From: Methylopila capsulata
GTDB lineage: Bacteria > Pseudomonadota > Alphaproteobacteria > Rhizobiales > Methylopilaceae
Assembly (NCBI RefSeq): GCF_016907975.1
Contig: NZ_JAFBCY010000003.1
Location: forward strand, 248,001-312,000
Length of the DNA stretch: 64,000 nt
Reading direction: 5' to 3'
The notes below the pieces were generated by a model, which was given only the letters and a program-made list of their open reading frames with translations, did no database searches and had not been told where the DNA came from. Within the stretch, counting starts at the first letter, position 1. The number at the start of each line of letters is the position of its first letter. The position numbers and the translations under genes were made by a program. Positions 44,196-54,745 of the stretch are shown piece by piece.

Positions 44196-44431
44196 GAGCG
44201 TCGTTCGCGGCCGGTCGCGTCGTGCGCGCCGGCTTGTTCCCCTGCAATTCGACGGCCGAGACGATCCTTCATGTTTTCGTGACTGTCAACGTTTTTGCTT
44301 TTGAGGAATTAGAGCGCGGCAAAGCCGCAAACCTCCGCGGGCCTGCCGGACGTCGAAAAAAGTCGCCTTCGCGGCCCGCCCCTGCTAGAGGCGCGGGCGA
44401 CCCCGCAACGTGCCCGCCGACGCCAGACCCG
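44196..44431. promoter_or_regulatory. Divergent control region of tmm and hisZ
   Basis: A 236-bp gap between divergent genes. Its part 44265-44320 is AT-rich (TTTTTGCTTTTGAGGAATT), unlike the surrounding coding sequence, and is the probable promoter zone. I could not assign definite -35/-10 pairs or an operator. Confidence 0.4.
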
Positions 44432-45523
44432 ATGTCCCCGCTCGCGCCCCTTCCGCCGACCCTGCTCGAACGCTTCGAAGCCGCTGGCTTCGCGCGCGCC
44501 GAGCCCCAGATTCTGCAGCCGGCGGAACCGTTCCTCCACGTCATGGGCGAGGAGCTGCGCACCCGCATGTTCCTGACCGCAGACGCGGACGGCCGCGACC
44601 TTTGCCTCCGGCCGGACTTTACCATTCCCGTGGCGCTTCAGCACATCGCCGGCGGCGACGCCGGCCGCGCCCAGTCCTATTTCTACGCCGGCCCGATTTT
44701 CCGCCAGACGCGCGCGGGGCCGAGCGAGATCGCCCAGGCCGGCGTCGAAAGCTTCGGCCGCTCCGACGCGCTCGCCGCCGAGACCGAGATCCTGGCGCTG
44801 GCGCTCGAGGCCGCGGCGGCGCTGGGCGCGCCCGAGCCCTCGATCCAGCTCGGCGACCTCGCCCTGCTCGACGCCGCGGTCGAGGCGCTCGAGGCGCCGT
44901 CCGCGCTGCGGCGCCGCCTGAAGCGCGAGATCGCCTATGGCGAGACGCTGGACGCCCTCAACGCGCCGCCGCCGGCCCGCGCGGCGCACGCCGGCCTCTT
45001 CGGCGCGCTCGACGCCGCCGGCCCCGACGCCGCCCGCGCCGTGGTGGAGGATCTGCTCTCGCTCGCCGGCATCGCGACCGTCGGCGGACGCACGCCGGGC
45101 GAGATCGCCGAGCGTTTCATCGAGCAGAACGCCGCCCGCTCCGCGGCCCGCCTGCCGGCCGCCCAGCGCAAGGCGCTGCAGGACTTCCTCGCGGTGGACG
45201 ACCTCGCCCGCGCGGCCGAGGCGCGCCTCGGCGCGCTCGCCCGCGAGGGTCTCGCCATCGGGCCCGCCGTCGAGGCGCTGGGCCGGCGGCTCGACGCCTT
45301 CGCCGACGCGGGGCTGCCCGTCGACCGCATGCGGTTCTCGACCCGGTTCGGCCGCAGGCTGGACTACTACACCGGCCTCGTGTTCGAGCTCGGCCGCCCC
45401 GGCGCGCCCGGCCCGCTCGCGGGCGGCGGCCGCTACGACGGCCTGCTCACCGCGCTGGGCGCCACGCGCCCCGCCCCCGGCGTCGGCTTCGCCCTGTGGC
45501 TCGACCGCTTCCCCGGAGCCTGA
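44432..45523 (+). CDS. hisZ: ATP phosphoribosyltransferase regulatory subunit
   Basis: A 363-residue HisRS paralog that lacks aminoacylation activity and controls HisG. Class II synthetase remnants are visible: [16 protein letters not shown] (motif 2-like), [29 protein letters not shown] and the C-terminal [10 protein letters not shown]. It precedes hisG by 5 bp. The ATG chosen gives [20 protein letters not shown], in line with family starts. Confidence 0.93.
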   Translation: MSPLAPLPPTLLERFEAAGFARAEPQILQPAEPFLHVMGEELRTRMFLTADADGRDLCLRPDFTIPVALQHIAGGDAGRAQSYFYAGPIFRQTRAGPSEIAQAGVESFGRSDALAAETEILALALEAAAALGAPEPSIQLGDLALLDAAVEALEAPSALRRRLKREIAYGETLDALNAPPPARAAHAGLFGALDAAGPDAARAVVEDLLSLAGIATVGGRTPGEIAERFIEQNAARSAARLPAAQRKALQDFLAVDDLARAAEARLGALAREGLAIGPAVEALGRRLDAFADAGLPVDRMRFSTRFGRRLDYYTGLVFELGRPGAPGPLAGGGRYDGLLTALGATRPAPGVGFALWLDRFPGA

Positions 45524-45528
45524 CGTCC

Positions 45529-46533
45529 ATGTCCGGACCGCTGATCCTCGCCGTTCCCTCCAAGGGCCGCCTGCAGGAGAACGCGCACGCCTTCTTCGCG
45601 CGGGCGGGCCTCAACTTCGTGCAGCCCGGCGGCGCGCGCGACTACCGCGGCGCCATCGCGGACGTGCCGAACGTCGAGATCGCCTACCTCTCCGCCTCCG
45701 ACATCGCCGGCCAGCTCGCGAGCGGCGCGGCGCATCTCGGCGTCACCGGCGAGGACCTCGTCCGCGAGGAGATCCCGGACGCGGCGACGCGGGTGAAGCT
45801 GCTGCAGCCGCTCGGCTTCGGCTACGCCAATGTGGTCGTGGCCGTCCCGAAGGCGTGGATCGACGTCGCCACCATGGCGGACCTCGACGACGTCGCGGCG
45901 GACATGCAGCGCCGCCACGGCCGGCGGCTGCGGGTCGCGACCAAATACGTGAACCTGGTGCGCAACTTCTTCGCCTGGACGGAGCCCGGCGACCGCCGGG
46001 GCGCGCGCACCAGCGTCTCGAACTACCGGATCGTGGAAAGCCTCGGCGCGACCGAGGGCGCGCCCGCCGCCGGCGTCGCCGACATCGTGGTCGACATCAC
46101 CACCACGGGCGCCACGCTGGAGGCCAACGCGCTCAAGGTGCTGGAGGACGGCGTCATGCTGCGCAGCCAGGCGCAGCTGGTCGCGAGCCTCGGCGCGGAC
46201 TGGAACGACGGCGCGCGCGCCGCGGTGCGCACCATCCTCACGCGGATCGCGGCGGAGGTGCGCGCCCGCGAAGTCCGCGAGATCCGATGCCGCTTCGACG
46301 AGGGCGTGGGCCGGACGCTGGTCGATCTCGCCGCCCGCTACGACGCGCGCGCGCCGTTCGGCCCGCCGCCGCCGGGAACGCCTCTGGTGCTGCACGCCCC
46401 GAAGAAAGCGGTGTTCGCGCTCGTCGAAGCGCTCGCGGCCGCGGGCGCCGGCACGATCACCGTCGCGACGCTCGAAGACGTGTTCGAACCCAATCCGCGA
46501 CTGGTGGCGGATCTGTTCGGCGCTCTCGGCTGA
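45529..46533 (+). CDS. hisG: ATP phosphoribosyltransferase, catalytic subunit
   Basis: First committed enzyme of histidine synthesis, joining ATP and PRPP. The N-terminus [23 protein letters not shown] and the PRPP-binding [18 protein letters not shown] are standard. At 334 residues it is about 100 longer than the short HisG that usually pairs with HisZ. The extra C-terminal part ([29 protein letters not shown]) looks like a HisG_C-type regulatory domain. A long HisG beside HisZ is also known to me from Bradyrhizobium-like genomes. A terminator follows at once. Confidence 0.93.
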   Translation: MSGPLILAVPSKGRLQENAHAFFARAGLNFVQPGGARDYRGAIADVPNVEIAYLSASDIAGQLASGAAHLGVTGEDLVREEIPDAATRVKLLQPLGFGYANVVVAVPKAWIDVATMADLDDVAADMQRRHGRRLRVATKYVNLVRNFFAWTEPGDRRGARTSVSNYRIVESLGATEGAPAAGVADIVVDITTTGATLEANALKVLEDGVMLRSQAQLVASLGADWNDGARAAVRTILTRIAAEVRAREVREIRCRFDEGVGRTLVDLAARYDARAPFGPPPPGTPLVLHAPKKAVFALVEALAAAGAGTITVATLEDVFEPNPRLVADLFGALG

Positions 46534-46542
46534 AAATATGAA

Positions 46543-46580
46543 GGGCGGAACCGCTTCGGGGGTAGCGGTTCCGCCCTCTA
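46543..46580 (+). terminator. Terminator after hisZ-hisG
   Basis: A perfect 13-bp stem GGGCGGAACCGCT / AGCGGTTCCGCCC with an 8-base loop, starting 9 bp after the hisG stop. The following T-tract is short (TCTAAA), so efficiency may rely on stem strength. Confidence 0.75.
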
Positions 46581-46822
46581 AAGGCCTGCCGGTCGGGGGA
46601 GCCAGCGGCCAGTCGAAAAGCTCGGGGGGAGCTTTCGTGGACATAACGTGGGACTCAGCGGCTGGTTCCACCGTCCGCGAATTTTTTTGATTTGTTGGAT
46701 CTCCGGCCCTCAAAACATCACCGCGGCGTTCGGCGAGGCCGATCGGCCGGTCGCCGAACGGTCGTGATCAACGGACCGCCGGCGGTTCCGTCACGCGCCG
46801 CGGAAAGGGCCGCCGCCAGCCC

Positions 46823-47722
46823 TCATGTCGGCGGGACGGCCGCCCCAAGATGGCTTTCGAGAAAAGCGATCGTGCGGTCCCAGGCGAGGTTGGCGGCCTT
46901 CCGCTCGTAACGCGCGGGGTTGGCGTCGTTGTTGAAGGCGTGGTTCGCGCCCTCGTACATGTAGAGTTCGAACTCTTTTTCGTTCGCCTGCAGCGCCTTC
47001 TGGAGCGCGGGCACGCCGGCGTTGATGCGCTCGTCGAGCCCGGCGTAGTGGAGTTGCAGCGCGGCCTTGATCTGCGGCACCCGGTCGTCGGCCAGCGGCT
47101 GCCCGTAGTAGGCGACGGCGGCCTTGAGGTCGGGCGCGGCGGCGGCGAGGCGGTTCGCCATGCCCCCGCCCCAGCAGAAGCCGACCGCGCCCACCGCGCC
47201 GTTCGAATCCGGCCGCGCCGCAAGGACCGGCAGCGCGGCGGCCAGGGTCGCGGCCGTCTTGTCGAGGTCGAGCTTGCCGATCATCTCGCGCGCGGCGTCC
47301 TCGTCCGCGGGCGTGCCGCCGAGCGGCGACAGCAGATCGACGCCGTAGGCGAGGAAGCCCGACACCGCGAGCCGTCGCGTGACGTCCTGGATGTGCGGGT
47401 TGAGGCCGCGGTTCTCGTGGATGACGATCACCGTCGGACGCTTGGCCTCGCGCCGTCCCTTGGCGAGGAGGCCGGAGACCGGACCGTCGGGTCCCGGAAA
47501 GGACACGGTCTCCGTCACGATCCGCTTGTCGTCCGGCGCGACGATCTGGGCCTGGGCGTAGTCGTTCGACATGGCGCCGAGGAGCGCCTGGGCCGCCGCG
47601 GTCGAGCCCGCGAGCAGCGCCAGCCTCTCCATGAAGCCCCGCCGGTCGAGATCGCCATGGGTGTAGCGGTCGTAGAGGGCGATGGCCTTCTGATCGGGGC
47701 GCAGGGGCATGGCGTCGCTCAC
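46823..47722 (-). CDS. Dienelactone hydrolase family protein, probably Tat-exported
   Basis: A 299-residue alpha/beta hydrolase. Visible parts are VIVIHENRGLNPHIQDVTRRLA (oxyanion region), the nucleophile elbow GFCWGGGMANRL with Cys, and the catalytic His in EGANHAFNN. The N-terminal 55 residues contain DRRGFMERLALLAGSTAAAQALLG, a twin-arginine-like export signal, as in many YghX-type dienelactone hydrolases. Natural substrates of this group are unknown. Classical members open dienelactones in chlorocatechol breakdown. Confidence 0.88.
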   Translation of the reverse strand: MSDAMPLRPDQKAIALYDRYTHGDLDRRGFMERLALLAGSTAAAQALLGAMSNDYAQAQIVAPDDKRIVTETVSFPGPDGPVSGLLAKGRREAKRPTVIVIHENRGLNPHIQDVTRRLAVSGFLAYGVDLLSPLGGTPADEDAAREMIGKLDLDKTAATLAAALPVLAARPDSNGAVGAVGFCWGGGMANRLAAAAPDLKAAVAYYGQPLADDRVPQIKAALQLHYAGLDERINAGVPALQKALQANEKEFELYMYEGANHAFNNDANPARYERKAANLAWDRTIAFLESHLGAAVPPT

Positions 47723-47806
47723 GGCTTGGAGGCCGCGAAGGGCGCGGCGGACGAATCCCGAAGGACTTTAGACGAGAACCGGCGCGGTTCGCGTCTCACG
47801 TCGCCG

Positions 47807-48349
47807 TCACCGCGGAGGCTGGACCGAGCGCGCGACCGCCTCGAACTCGGCGCGGCGGGCGTCGAACGCCGCCTTGTCGGCGACGCAGACCACCGTGGTG
47901 CGGCCCTTCGGCGTATCGACCAGTACGAAATAGGAGCGCGCGTCCGGCGCGGGCTGGCCGTCCGTGGCCTTCACGTCGCCGACGACGGCCGAGCCTGCGA
48001 GGCCGCCCTGCTCGAACGGCGCCACGCTGACGACGTCGTAATAGAGCGCGAGCGTCGCCTTGATCAGATCGCTCCACTCGGACTTCGCGGTGAAGGCGTT
48101 GATCTCGGCCTGCGACAGGCCGGCGTTCTGCGGCGCGGCCTGGAAGCCGACGCGGCAGCCGGGCTCCGCGCCGTCGCCCTTCCGGATCGCGAAGGAGGCG
48201 GCGTAGCGGGCGCCGCCGTCGATCTTCTCCGCAACGTAGCCCGCCGGCGCGTCGATCGCGAGACCTGTGGCCTCGTCGCGCACGGGATCGGCCGCGGCCG
48301 CGGTCGCCACGAGCAGGCCCGAGATCGCTGTGGCCGTTCCGAGCTTCAT
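47807..48349 (-). CDS. Secreted hypothetical protein
   Basis: A 180-residue protein with a clear signal peptide (KLGTATAISGLLVATAAAADP, cut after AAA). The mature domain reads DEATGLAIDAPAGYVAEKI...YAASFAIRKGDGAEPGCRVGF and contains two Cys that could pair. I do not recognise a named family; it looks like a periplasmic beta-rich domain common in Rhizobiales. It reads leftward from a divergent gap shared with the L,D-transpeptidase. Confidence 0.72.
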   Translation of the reverse strand: MKLGTATAISGLLVATAAAADPVRDEATGLAIDAPAGYVAEKIDGGARYAASFAIRKGDGAEPGCRVGFQAAPQNAGLSQAEINAFTAKSEWSDLIKATLALYYDVVSVAPFEQGGLAGSAVVGDVKATDGQPAPDARSYFVLVDTPKGRTTVVCVADKAAFDARRAEFEAVARSVQPPR

Positions 48350-48507
48350 GAGAGGCTTCCTGCGACGCATACCCCTGCACATAGCGCGCGTGGCGGCGGG
48401 TGAGGAGAAAACGTTCGTTTGACCGCGGTCGAAGGGCCCCCGGCGCGATGGAGCGATGCGACGGCTCGCGCGTTGTCGCTTCGCATCCCTCTGCGAAGGT
48501 CGGTTCC

Positions 48508-49635
48508 ATGGGCGTCGTTTCGAAGTGCGCGGCCGTCGCGCTCGGTCTTCTGGTGTCATGGAGCGCCGCGGCGGCGGAGCCGCGTCCCGCGCCCCCTCCC
48601 CCCGCGGAACTGACGAGCCAGGCGGTCGACTCCGCCGATTTCGACGGCTGGCGGGCGCGCTCGGACACGCGCGCCAAGGCCGACGCAGAGCGCAAGGCCG
48701 CCGAGGAGGCCGTCGCCAAGGCCCGCAAAAAGAAGGACAAGGCCGCCGCCCGTGAGCGCCTCGCCAGGCTGCCGAAGCCGGAGGACGGCCCCGACCCGTT
48801 CCTGGTGCGCACGCAGGTGCTGCTCGACCGCGCCCACGCCTCGCCCGGCGTCATCGACGGGCGCGACGGCGACAACTTCAAGAAGGCGGTGCGGGCGTTC
48901 CGCGAGATGCGCGGGATGGCGATCGAGGGCGGGCTTGACCCGGAGGTCTGGGCCGCGCTGTCCGCCGACAAGGCCCCGGCGCTGAAGCCCTACGTCATCT
49001 ATTCTGAGGACGTGAACGGCCGCTATGAGGACAAGCTGCCGGCCGACTACGCCAAGCTCGCGAAGCTCAAGTGGCTGGGATATCGCGACGCGGTCGAGAT
49101 GCTGTCGGAGCGCTTCCACATGGATCCGCCGCTGCTCCGCGCCCTCAATCCCGGGGTCGACTTCAAGACCGCGGGCGTCACGATCCAGGTAACGGACGTC
49201 GGCGGCTTCGCCGAGGGGACGGTGCGACGCATCACCGTCGACAAGAAGCTCGGCGAACTCCGCGCCTACGACGACGCCGGCAAGATCCTGATGATCGCGC
49301 CGGCGACGATCGGCTCGCCGGACACGCCCTCGCCGGAGGGCGAGATGACGATCAACGGCGCGTTCCCCGATCCGCACTACATCTACGACCCGAAGAAGAA
49401 CTTCCAGCAGGGCAAGAACCGGCGAAAGCTGACGCTGCCGCCCGGCCCCAACGGCCCGGTGGGTTCGATGTGGATCGACCTGTCGAAGCCGACCTACGGC
49501 ATCCATGGCACGCCCGAGCCCTCGCAGATCAGCAAGACCGCGAGCCACGGCTGCGTGCGGCTCACCAATTGGGACGCGGCGGAGCTCGCCCGGATGATCG
49601 AGCCGAAGGTCACCGAGGTGGAGTTCGTCGACTAA
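48508..49635 (+). CDS. L,D-transpeptidase with peptidoglycan-binding region
   Basis: A 375-residue exported enzyme that forms 3-3 cross-links in peptidoglycan or attaches proteins to it. Layout: signal peptide (1-24, VALGLLVSWSAAAA), a charged helical segment (about 50-90, rich in AKA/KKK), a peptidoglycan-binding-like region (about 98-155), then YkuD (about 240-375). The active-site signature is HGTPEPSQISKTASHGCVRL with the nucleophilic Cys. It belongs to the long ErfK/YcbB-type group found in several copies per Rhizobiales genome. Confidence 0.9.
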   Translation: MGVVSKCAAVALGLLVSWSAAAAEPRPAPPPPAELTSQAVDSADFDGWRARSDTRAKADAERKAAEEAVAKARKKKDKAAARERLARLPKPEDGPDPFLVRTQVLLDRAHASPGVIDGRDGDNFKKAVRAFREMRGMAIEGGLDPEVWAALSADKAPALKPYVIYSEDVNGRYEDKLPADYAKLAKLKWLGYRDAVEMLSERFHMDPPLLRALNPGVDFKTAGVTIQVTDVGGFAEGTVRRITVDKKLGELRAYDDAGKILMIAPATIGSPDTPSPEGEMTINGAFPDPHYIYDPKKNFQQGKNRRKLTLPPGPNGPVGSMWIDLSKPTYGIHGTPEPSQISKTASHGCVRLTNWDAAELARMIEPKVTEVEFVD

Positions 49636-50102
49636 GCTCAGCGCCTCCCCGGGATATGGCGGCGTTGAACCGCGAGATAACACGCGTCGACATCGCTGTT
49701 TGCATTCGTTCGTCGGCGGTCGATCGGTGACGGCCGCGCCGCGCCAAGCGGAAGATCGCGCCGCGCGGCGCCTCGGCGGCGGGCCTCGCTAACCCGAGCG
49801 ATGACGCGCCGGCGCGCGGCGGGAGACGCGGGCCGATGTCCGCACGCGATCGTGATCATGACGACGCGACGCCGACCGCGAGGCGCGCAAACGCAAAAAA
49901 CGCTTTTCCGGAAAGCGGTTAACCGGCCGCGGCGCGCGACCATCGAACGTTCGCGACCGACAGCCGGGCCACGCTGTCACGCAGCTTACGCACGCGATGG
50001 CGAGGAGCGGCGTCCTGGGCACAATCCGTGCTCTGGCCGGCGTGCGGCGCCCTGCGCCGCGATCGCCCGCGACCTACACGTCCTCACGCCATCGAGCCCG
50101 CC
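49636..50102. other. 467-bp gene-free interval
   Basis: No credible gene in either direction. Open frames here are Arg/Pro/Ala-rich shadows of GC-rich sequence. The only structure seen is a small hairpin near 49897-49922 (AACGCTTTTC / GAAAGCGGTT) preceded by six A residues. It could serve as a leftward terminator, but no leftward gene ends near it. Confidence 0.4.
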
Positions 50103-50954
50103 ATGATCAGACACATCGCCGCCGCCCTTGGCCTCCTCGCCGCCGCGACGGCCGCGCCCGCCGCCGAGATCGACAATTCTTCGATCGGCCAGGCCGAGTT
50201 TCGACCGCACAAGACGACCTACGGCCTCGTCTATGTCCTGCCTCAGGACGCCAACGATCTCCTCGACTCCAAGATCCGCGGTCCGTTGAAGGACAAGCTC
50301 GTCGCGCTGGACCTGACGGCGGAAGCCGAGCTTCCGAACATCCCGCACATCACAGTCGTGCACATACACAACGCCGACCCCGCGACGCCGGCGGCGATGC
50401 TGAAGGCGCTGCCGAAGCCGCCGGCGCCGCTCGAGATCACCATGAAGAAATTCTACACGACCGAGGCCGCGAAGGGCGCGGGCCGGCCGTGGTGGCTCGA
50501 TCTCGGCGTCGTCAAGGAGGGCAAGGGCTACGACGACATGATGGCCTACAACGTCGTCGCCACGGCGGCCCTCGCCCCCTTGCGCGACGGCCCGCTGCCG
50601 CGCGTCACGGGACCGGTCTACGCCGCCATGGGCGACGCCGGGAAGGAGTTGGTGAAGACGGTCGGCGTCAGCGGCGTCAACGTCATGAAGGACGGCAAGG
50701 CGACAGCGTCCCACAACCCGCACAACACGCTCGTCTACAGCATGGAGCCCTTCTCCAGGTTCCAGGCGCCGATGGACGCGCTGGCCTCGGAGTTCAACAC
50801 GGTCCTTCCCGACGGGTTTCCCGTCATGCTGAAGACGGTGTCGATCGTGGAGCTGCAGTTCTCCGGCAACGTCGTCAGGGAGATCTACCGCGTCAGCCTC
50901 GAAGACGGGTCGATCACCAACGTCGCCACCGGCAAGGCCGCCTCGGCCCGTTGA
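50103..50954 (+). CDS. Secreted protein with 2H-phosphoesterase-like HxT motifs
   Basis: A 283-residue exported protein (signal peptide MIRHIAAALGLLAAATAAPAA). The mature domain has two spaced H-x-T motifs, PHITVVH (His82) and PHNTLVYS (His207), about 125 residues apart. Two HxT/HxS motifs on equivalent strands are the hallmark of the 2H phosphoesterase superfamily, which includes 2'-5' RNA ligases and cyclic phosphodiesterases. Those are normally cytoplasmic, so an exported one is unusual. The ATG at 50103 is preferred over one at 50028 because it begins the signal peptide directly. Confidence 0.7.
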   Translation: MIRHIAAALGLLAAATAAPAAEIDNSSIGQAEFRPHKTTYGLVYVLPQDANDLLDSKIRGPLKDKLVALDLTAEAELPNIPHITVVHIHNADPATPAAMLKALPKPPAPLEITMKKFYTTEAAKGAGRPWWLDLGVVKEGKGYDDMMAYNVVATAALAPLRDGPLPRVTGPVYAAMGDAGKELVKTVGVSGVNVMKDGKATASHNPHNTLVYSMEPFSRFQAPMDALASEFNTVLPDGFPVMLKTVSIVELQFSGNVVREIYRVSLEDGSITNVATGKAASAR

Positions 50955-51014
50955 GTCTGTGGGTTAGGAGCGTCGCCGCGGCGCCCGCCGTCGATCCCGT
51001 CATCCGCTCAAACG

Positions 51015-51046
51015 AAAAAGGCCCCGGATCACTCCGGGGCCTTTCT
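51015..51046. terminator. Bidirectional terminator between the 2H-like gene and groEL
   Basis: A 10-bp perfect stem AGGCCCCGGA / TCCGGGGCCT with a TCAC loop. It is flanked by AAAAA on the left and TTTCTC on the right, so it can stop transcripts from both directions. It lies 60 bp after the rightward 2H-like gene and 110 bp after the leftward groEL. Confidence 0.85.
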
Positions 51047-51075
51047 CAGTTCAAGCGTTCAGAAGAAGGCGTGGA

Positions 51076-52826
<1,751 letters not shown>

Positions 52827-52900
52827 TCAGGACAACCCGGCTCGCCGCGGCGCGCGAATGCGCGTCGGGCCTCGCCGGGGAATAGAAAAGCCGGTCAATC

Positions 52901-53188
52901 TCAGGCGATGACGCCGAGGATGTCCGACTCCTTCATGATCAGCAGGTCTTCGCCGTCGATCTTGACCTCGGTGCCCGACCACTTGCCGAACAGGATCTTG
53001 TCGCCGGACTTCACGTCGAGCGTAACGACCTTGCCGGCCTCGTCACGGGCGCCGGGGCCCACGGCGACGACTTCGCCTTCCTGCGGCTTTTCCTTGGCGG
53101 TATCCGGGATGATGATGCCGCCCTTGCTCTTCTCTTCGGCGGTCAGGCGGCGGACGACCACGCGGTCGTGCAGCGGACGAAATGCCAT
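52901..53188 (-). CDS. groES: 10-kDa co-chaperonin GroES
   Basis: A 95-residue lid protein of the GroEL chamber. Start [19 protein letters not shown], mobile loop [19 protein letters not shown] and end [30 protein letters not shown] are standard. The ATG is preceded by GAGAGGATATTCACCC. It is first in the leftward chaperonin operon, 80 bp downstream of the CIRCE element. Confidence 0.98.
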   Translation of the reverse strand: MAFRPLHDRVVVRRLTAEEKSKGGIIIPDTAKEKPQEGEVVAVGPGARDEAGKVVTLDVKSGDKILFGKWSGTEVKIDGEDLLIMKESDILGVIA

Positions 53189-53268
53189 GGGTGAATATCC
53201 TCTCGAGCGCGTGCGTTGACGCTTCGCGATCCATAAAAACAGACACGGGAAACCGTGAGGCCCCGTTG

Positions 53269-53295
53269 TTAGCACTCTTAAACCGAGAGTGCCAA
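53269..53295 (-). promoter_or_regulatory. CIRCE operator (HrcA site) of groES-groEL
   Basis: TTAGCACTC, a 9-base spacer, then GAGTGCCAA, differing from the canonical CIRCE consensus at one position (C for T in the second arm). HrcA binds such sites to repress chaperonin genes when GroEL is free. It covers the expected transcription start, directly downstream of the -10 box. Confidence 0.95.
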
Positions 53296-53304
53296 CGCGA
53301 TGGC

Positions 53305-53333
53305 GAGATACGAACGAGCCCGTGGAGTGTCAA
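53305..53333 (-). promoter_or_regulatory. groES-groEL promoter
   Basis: Read leftward, TTGACA (53333-53328), a 17-base spacer and TATCTC (53310-53305). The full CTTGACA -35 also suits the RpoH-type heat-shock consensus, so both housekeeping and heat-shock sigma factors may use it. Its position places the transcript start in or just before the CIRCE element. Confidence 0.8.
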
Positions 53334-53509
53334 GGCCGAGGCGCACGGCGGCTATGCAAAAAAAATGACGCCCGCCTTCCGGAGCGGCGGCCGCGTCACG
53401 CCAGAGCCCTCGACGCAGGGCCGGCGACGGGCGGCGACAGCGTCGTCGATCCTCGCCCGCGGCGCTCTCGACGCTTGATTCCCAAGGACTTTCGGACGAT
53501 CCTCGCGGC

Positions 53510-53947
53510 ATGGCGACACGCGAACAGATCCTCGACATCCACAATCTCTGCGCCTGTTCCCACACGCGCATGGCCGCGCGGGCGGTGACGCGGTTCTACG
53601 ACGACGCCCTGCGCCCGGCGGGCCTGAAGGGCACGCAGTTCGTGCTGCTCGCCGCGATCGAGGCCGACGAAGCCGGATCGATCACCGATCTCGCCGACCG
53701 CCTCGAAATCGAGCGCACCACGCTCGTGCGAAACCTGCAGCTGCTGCGCAAGGACGGTTTCGTGGCCCCGCTGAAGGGCGCGAACGGCCGCCGGAAGCCG
53801 ACGCTGACGCCGCAGGGGCGCGAGGCGCTCGACGCCGCGTTGCCGCTCTGGCGCGCCGCCCAGGACCAGATGGAGTCCCGGCTCGGCTTCGGCTCCTGGC
53901 AGGTGACGCGGCGGCGCCTCGGCGAGCTCCGCCGCGCGGTGAGCTGA
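53510..53947 (+). CDS. MarR family transcriptional regulator
   Basis: A 145-residue winged-helix regulator with SITDLADRLEIERTTLVRNLQLLRKDGFV (recognition helix and wing start) and the helical dimerisation ends. The N-terminal ILDIHNLCACSHTRMAARAVTRFYD holds a Cys pair (CAC), which in some MarR proteins senses oxidants; this is speculative here. It is convergent with the GNAT gene, and no target gene is obvious. Confidence 0.87.
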   Translation: MATREQILDIHNLCACSHTRMAARAVTRFYDDALRPAGLKGTQFVLLAAIEADEAGSITDLADRLEIERTTLVRNLQLLRKDGFVAPLKGANGRRKPTLTPQGREALDAALPLWRAAQDQMESRLGFGSWQVTRRRLGELRRAVS

Positions 53948-53970
53948 CGGCGGGCCGATCCGGCCTCCGC

Positions 53971-54459
53971 TCAAACCTCTGCGACGTCACGCGCGTAATG
54001 ATGCTGAAGCGTGCCGTTCGCGTCGTGCAGCGCCCGCACGCCCGGAAGCCGCAGGAAGCCGTGACGTTCACAGAAGGCGCGGCCTTCCTCGAAGCGCGAG
54101 TCCATCCACAGCGACAGCCGTCCCCCGCCGGACGCGGCGGCGAAGGCCTCCGCGCCCGCGAGCAGCGCGGCGGCGAATCCCTGGCCGCGCGTCTCCTTCG
54201 CGAAATACAGCTTGTCGATCTCGAACTCGTTCGGCCGGTGGTGCGCCTCGAGCGCCAGAGCGCCGAGGATCGCCTCCCCTGAGGCCATGACCCACATCCG
54301 GCCGCCGCGCTCGGCGTAGTGGCTCGCCGGCCGGTCGAGTCCGGGTATCGCCTCGGCCTCGAAGGCCTTGCCCTCGAGCTCGGCGAAGACGCTCGCGATC
54401 AGCTCGCCGAGCGCCGGCCCGTCGGCGTCGGTCGCCTCGCGGATCAGCACGTCCGTCAT
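53971..54459 (-). CDS. GNAT family N-acetyltransferase
   Basis: A 162-residue acetyltransferase. The acetyl-CoA loop ETRGQGFAAALLAGAEAFA (Q/RxxGxG/A form) and the core IDKLYFA strand are visible. The C-terminal HGFLRLPG and YARDV segment completes the fold. The acceptor substrate is unknown. The ATG of MTDVLIREATDADGPAL gives the expected domain start; nothing upstream supports the longer frame. Confidence 0.88.
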   Translation of the reverse strand: MTDVLIREATDADGPALGELIASVFAELEGKAFEAEAIPGLDRPASHYAERGGRMWVMASGEAILGALALEAHHRPNEFEIDKLYFAKETRGQGFAAALLAGAEAFAAASGGGRLSLWMDSRFEEGRAFCERHGFLRLPGVRALHDANGTLQHHYARDVAEV

Positions 54460-54745
54460 CGGCCCTCGTCGTTCCCTGCGTTCGGCCGCGGATCGGCCCC
54501 GCGGCCGTTCTGTCATGGGGCGGCGGCGCTCACAAGGCGAGCCGCAGGGCGAGCGCGATCGGCGCGTGTTGGTCTTCAGCCGCGCACATTTGTGCGAGGC
54601 AGAGGAAGCTGGGGCTGGTTTCGCCTTGGTTCGGCCCGAAGTCTCACGGACTCGTTCACGTCGCGTAAGGCGGTTTGTGCGTGTAATGACCGTCGAAGGC
54701 GGGCCGGCAGAAGGCCGCCGCCATCTTTCGAGGAGTAGAAGTCCC

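Noticed and set aside
49801-50106. Small open frames in the 49.6-50.1 kb gap
   Set aside because: Arg/Pro-rich text, no ribosome site of note, no domain and no conservation argument. They are typical chance frames in GC-rich DNA.
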